Below, in pieces: positions 62,476 through 64,000 of a stretch of DNA of 64,000 nucleotides (position 1 is its first letter; the number at the start of each line of letters is the position of its first letter). This DNA is from Rhodococcus sp. OK302 (lineage in GTDB: Bacteria > Actinomycetota > Actinomycetes > Mycobacteriales > Mycobacteriaceae). Under the pieces are notes generated by a model, which was given only the letters and a program-made list of their open reading frames with translations, did not search any database and was not told the DNA's origin. Position numbers and translations under genes: made by a program. The DNA lies in the NCBI RefSeq assembly GCF_002245895.1, contig NZ_NPJZ01000001.1:620001-684000 (forward strand), given 5' to 3'.

Positions 62476-64000
62476 GTGTCACCATCCGGTTCCGACGTCT
62501 CTACGCGTCGAACGCACCTCATTCGCACAATCCTCGCCATCCTCGTTATTGCGCCTCTCTCGATGGCTGCGTTCTACATGTGGGCGCTGTGGAACCCCGG
62601 CGACACCGTCAACCAATTGCCGGTCGCGATCGTCAACGCCGACGCCGGCACCGATCTCGACGGAACTCGCCTCGAAGCCGGAACCGAAGTGGTCGCCGGA
62701 CTGGTCGACAGCGGTGACGTCGCGTGGAAAGTTGTGACGGCCCAGGAGGCGAAGGACGGTGTCGACGACGGCAGCTTCTACTTCTCCGTGGTGATTCCCG
62801 AGAGCTTCAGCGCCGATGTCGCGAGCGCTGCCACCGGGTCGGGCCGCAAGGCTCAGCTCCAGGTGGTCTACAACGACTACAACAGCCTCGTAGCAACGCC
62901 TGTCGGCGAAAGCGTCATCGCGCAGGTTCGTTCAGCCGTCTCCGAGTCGATCGGCGAGCAGTCCATCGACCAGGTCCTTATCGGCCTCGGCGATCTGGGC
63001 GCCGGATTCGGAGAAGCTGCAGCCGGAGCGCAACAACTTTCCGACGGCACCGGGCAGGCCTTGGCCGGCACCAAGCAACTCCACGACGGCAGCAAGGAAC
63101 TGGCGACAGGCCTTGGTGAGGCGAACCAGGGTGGGAAGGAACTCGCAGCGGGAACCGGCGAACTTGCTGCCGGGGCAGACGAGGCAGCCGCCGGGTCACA
63201 GGAACTGAATGCCGGCATGCAGCAGTTGGTCGCCGGAACAGATGAGCTCGGCGCCGGTGCCGGCCAGATCAGCGAAGTGGTCGACATGGTGACCACCCCG
63301 ATCCTCGACCTCGTCGGTTCGTCCGGACAGGTTGTTGGCCAGATCGATTCATTGATCACTTCACTTCGCCTTGCGGGCGATCCCGTCTCCGTCGGACTCG
63401 TCGACGCACTGTCCGGCTTGCGTGCCACGCTGACAGCACAGCCGGCAGAAGACGACATCGTCAGCCAACTCGGCCAACTGCGTGACGGTGCTCGAGAAAT
63501 CACGAGCCAACTCACCGATCCGAAGAGTGACTACCGCGGCGGATTGAATGCAGCAGCAGCAGGCGTCGGCGAATTGAGCAGTGGTCTCGGCGAACTTTCC
63601 ACCGGCGCACATCAACTCGATTCCGGCGCGAACGAACTATCTTCCGGCCTCGGCCAGCTGGCAGCCGGCAGCATCGAACTTCGCGATGGACTGGGTGAGC
63701 TGTCCACCGGCGTCGGCGAGTTGGACGCCGGCAGCAACGAACTGTCGCAGGGACTCACCGAAGGCGCTGCCCAGGTTCCGCAGTTCACCGAAGAGGAACG
63801 TTCCACCACCGCCAACCTGCTCTCGGCACCCGTCTCCGTCGACGCGCAGAACAGCTACCCTGCCGCCGGCTTCGGACCGGGCGCAGTACCCGCCGTCATG
63901 TCTGTGATCCTGTTTCTTTGCGGAATCCTGACCTGGTTCGTGGTTCGCCCACGCCGAGGTCGCTCGGAACAAGTACACACCTCCGTGGTCCGAGAAGGTC
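62476..64000 (+). CDS. YhgE/Pip-domain membrane protein (3' end outside window)
   Basis: GTG 62476 has AGGAG at 62463-62467. The visible 508 residues start with one membrane helix (LIRTILAILVIAPLSMAAFY) and the Pip signature ALWNPGDTVNQLPVAIVNAD. Two long stretches (about residues 180-265 and 355-430) are built from degenerate seven-residue units of the kind GLGELSTG / GANELSSG. Another helix follows (VPAVMSVILFLCGILTWFVV). Pip/YhgE proteins relate to phage-infection proteins and to ABC-2-type or ESX-like exporters; the role is unknown. Further helices should lie beyond the window. Confidence 0.88.
   Translation, partial: MSPSGSDVSTRRTHLIRTILAILVIAPLSMAAFYMWALWNPGDTVNQLPVAIVNADAGTDLDGTRLEAGTEVVAGLVDSGDVAWKVVTAQEAKDGVDDGSFYFSVVIPESFSADVASAATGSGRKAQLQVVYNDYNSLVATPVGESVIAQVRSAVSESIGEQSIDQVLIGLGDLGAGFGEAAAGAQQLSDGTGQALAGTKQLHDGSKELATGLGEANQGGKELAAGTGELAAGADEAAAGSQELNAGMQQLVAGTDELGAGAGQISEVVDMVTTPILDLVGSSGQVVGQIDSLITSLRLAGDPVSVGLVDALSGLRATLTAQPAEDDIVSQLGQLRDGAREITSQLTDPKSDYRGGLNAAAAGVGELSSGLGELSTGAHQLDSGANELSSGLGQLAAGSIELRDGLGELSTGVGELDAGSNELSQGLTEGAAQVPQFTEEERSTTANLLSAPVSVDAQNSYPAAGFGPGAVPAVMSVILFLCGILTWFVVRPRRGRSEQVHTSVVREG

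Overview
The window looks like chromosomal DNA of a mycolic-acid-bearing actinomycete, most probably a Rhodococcus of the R. erythropolis/R. qingshengii type. Signs: high-GC codon use with many GTG/TTG starts; a mycothiol-dependent formaldehyde dehydrogenase; an F420-type LLM oxidoreductase; a 13E12/DUF222 HNH protein behind an actinobacterial SOS box; a secreted cholesterol-oxidase-like GMC enzyme; a DUF4185 (arabinanase-like) exoprotein; and a catRABC-benABCDK arrangement familiar from rhodococci. The species call is inference from gene content. I saw no rRNA, tRNA, CRISPR array, insertion sequence or prophage.

Layout. 1-2.2 kb: end of a multicopper oxidase, two cupredoxin lipoproteins and a membrane protein, closed by a hairpin. 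2.3-10.4 kb: SanA-like protein, secreted lipase, a FUSC exporter divergent from a MarR regulator across a 29-bp palindrome, then small flavin/F420, GYD, LLM and NmrA-type proteins. 10.4-15.3 kb: SOS-controlled HNH protein, AlkB, an ArsR-SRPBCC-VOC operon, and an operon of a second 2OG-Fe(II) oxygenase with a stand-alone Ada zinc domain. 15.4-22.5 kb: AarF kinase-like protein, PucR regulator, cholesterol-oxidase-like enzyme, NDMA-dependent alcohol dehydrogenase, an unknown coiled-coil protein.

22.5-35.7 kb: complete benzoate-to-muconolactone machinery. catABC runs opposite to the IclR gene catR over two identical 14-bp operator repeats. benABCD, benK, a 900-residue LuxR/LAL regulator and benE follow. 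BenC carries an extra C-terminal domain that reads as an FCD ligand-binding domain. 35.8-39.2 kb: AztD-like zinc metallochaperone behind a Zur-like box, small coiled-coil protein, D-cysteine desulfhydrase, dienelactone hydrolase.

39.2-53.2 kb: nitrogen-aromatic catabolism. kynB-kynU-permease with a divergent Lrp regulator make anthranilate from formylkynurenine. Next to them lie a PaaX regulator, an MFS transporter, a 2-aminobenzoate-CoA ligase, a hot-dog thioesterase, an ACMR/SdgC-type bifunctional monooxygenase-reductase, plus FAH, cupin, TesB and RidA proteins. Both divergent promoters of this set carry the same 20-bp motif (17/20 identical), suggesting one regulon for a CoA-dependent anthranilate route.

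53.3-64 kb: mscR with its MBL hydrolase, an Fbp-type ABC iron importer with an IdeR-like box, a fused HATPase-LuxR regulator, a DUF4185 protein, a PASTA lipoprotein, an internally deleted GyrI-like pseudogene, and the start of a YhgE/Pip membrane protein that runs off the end.
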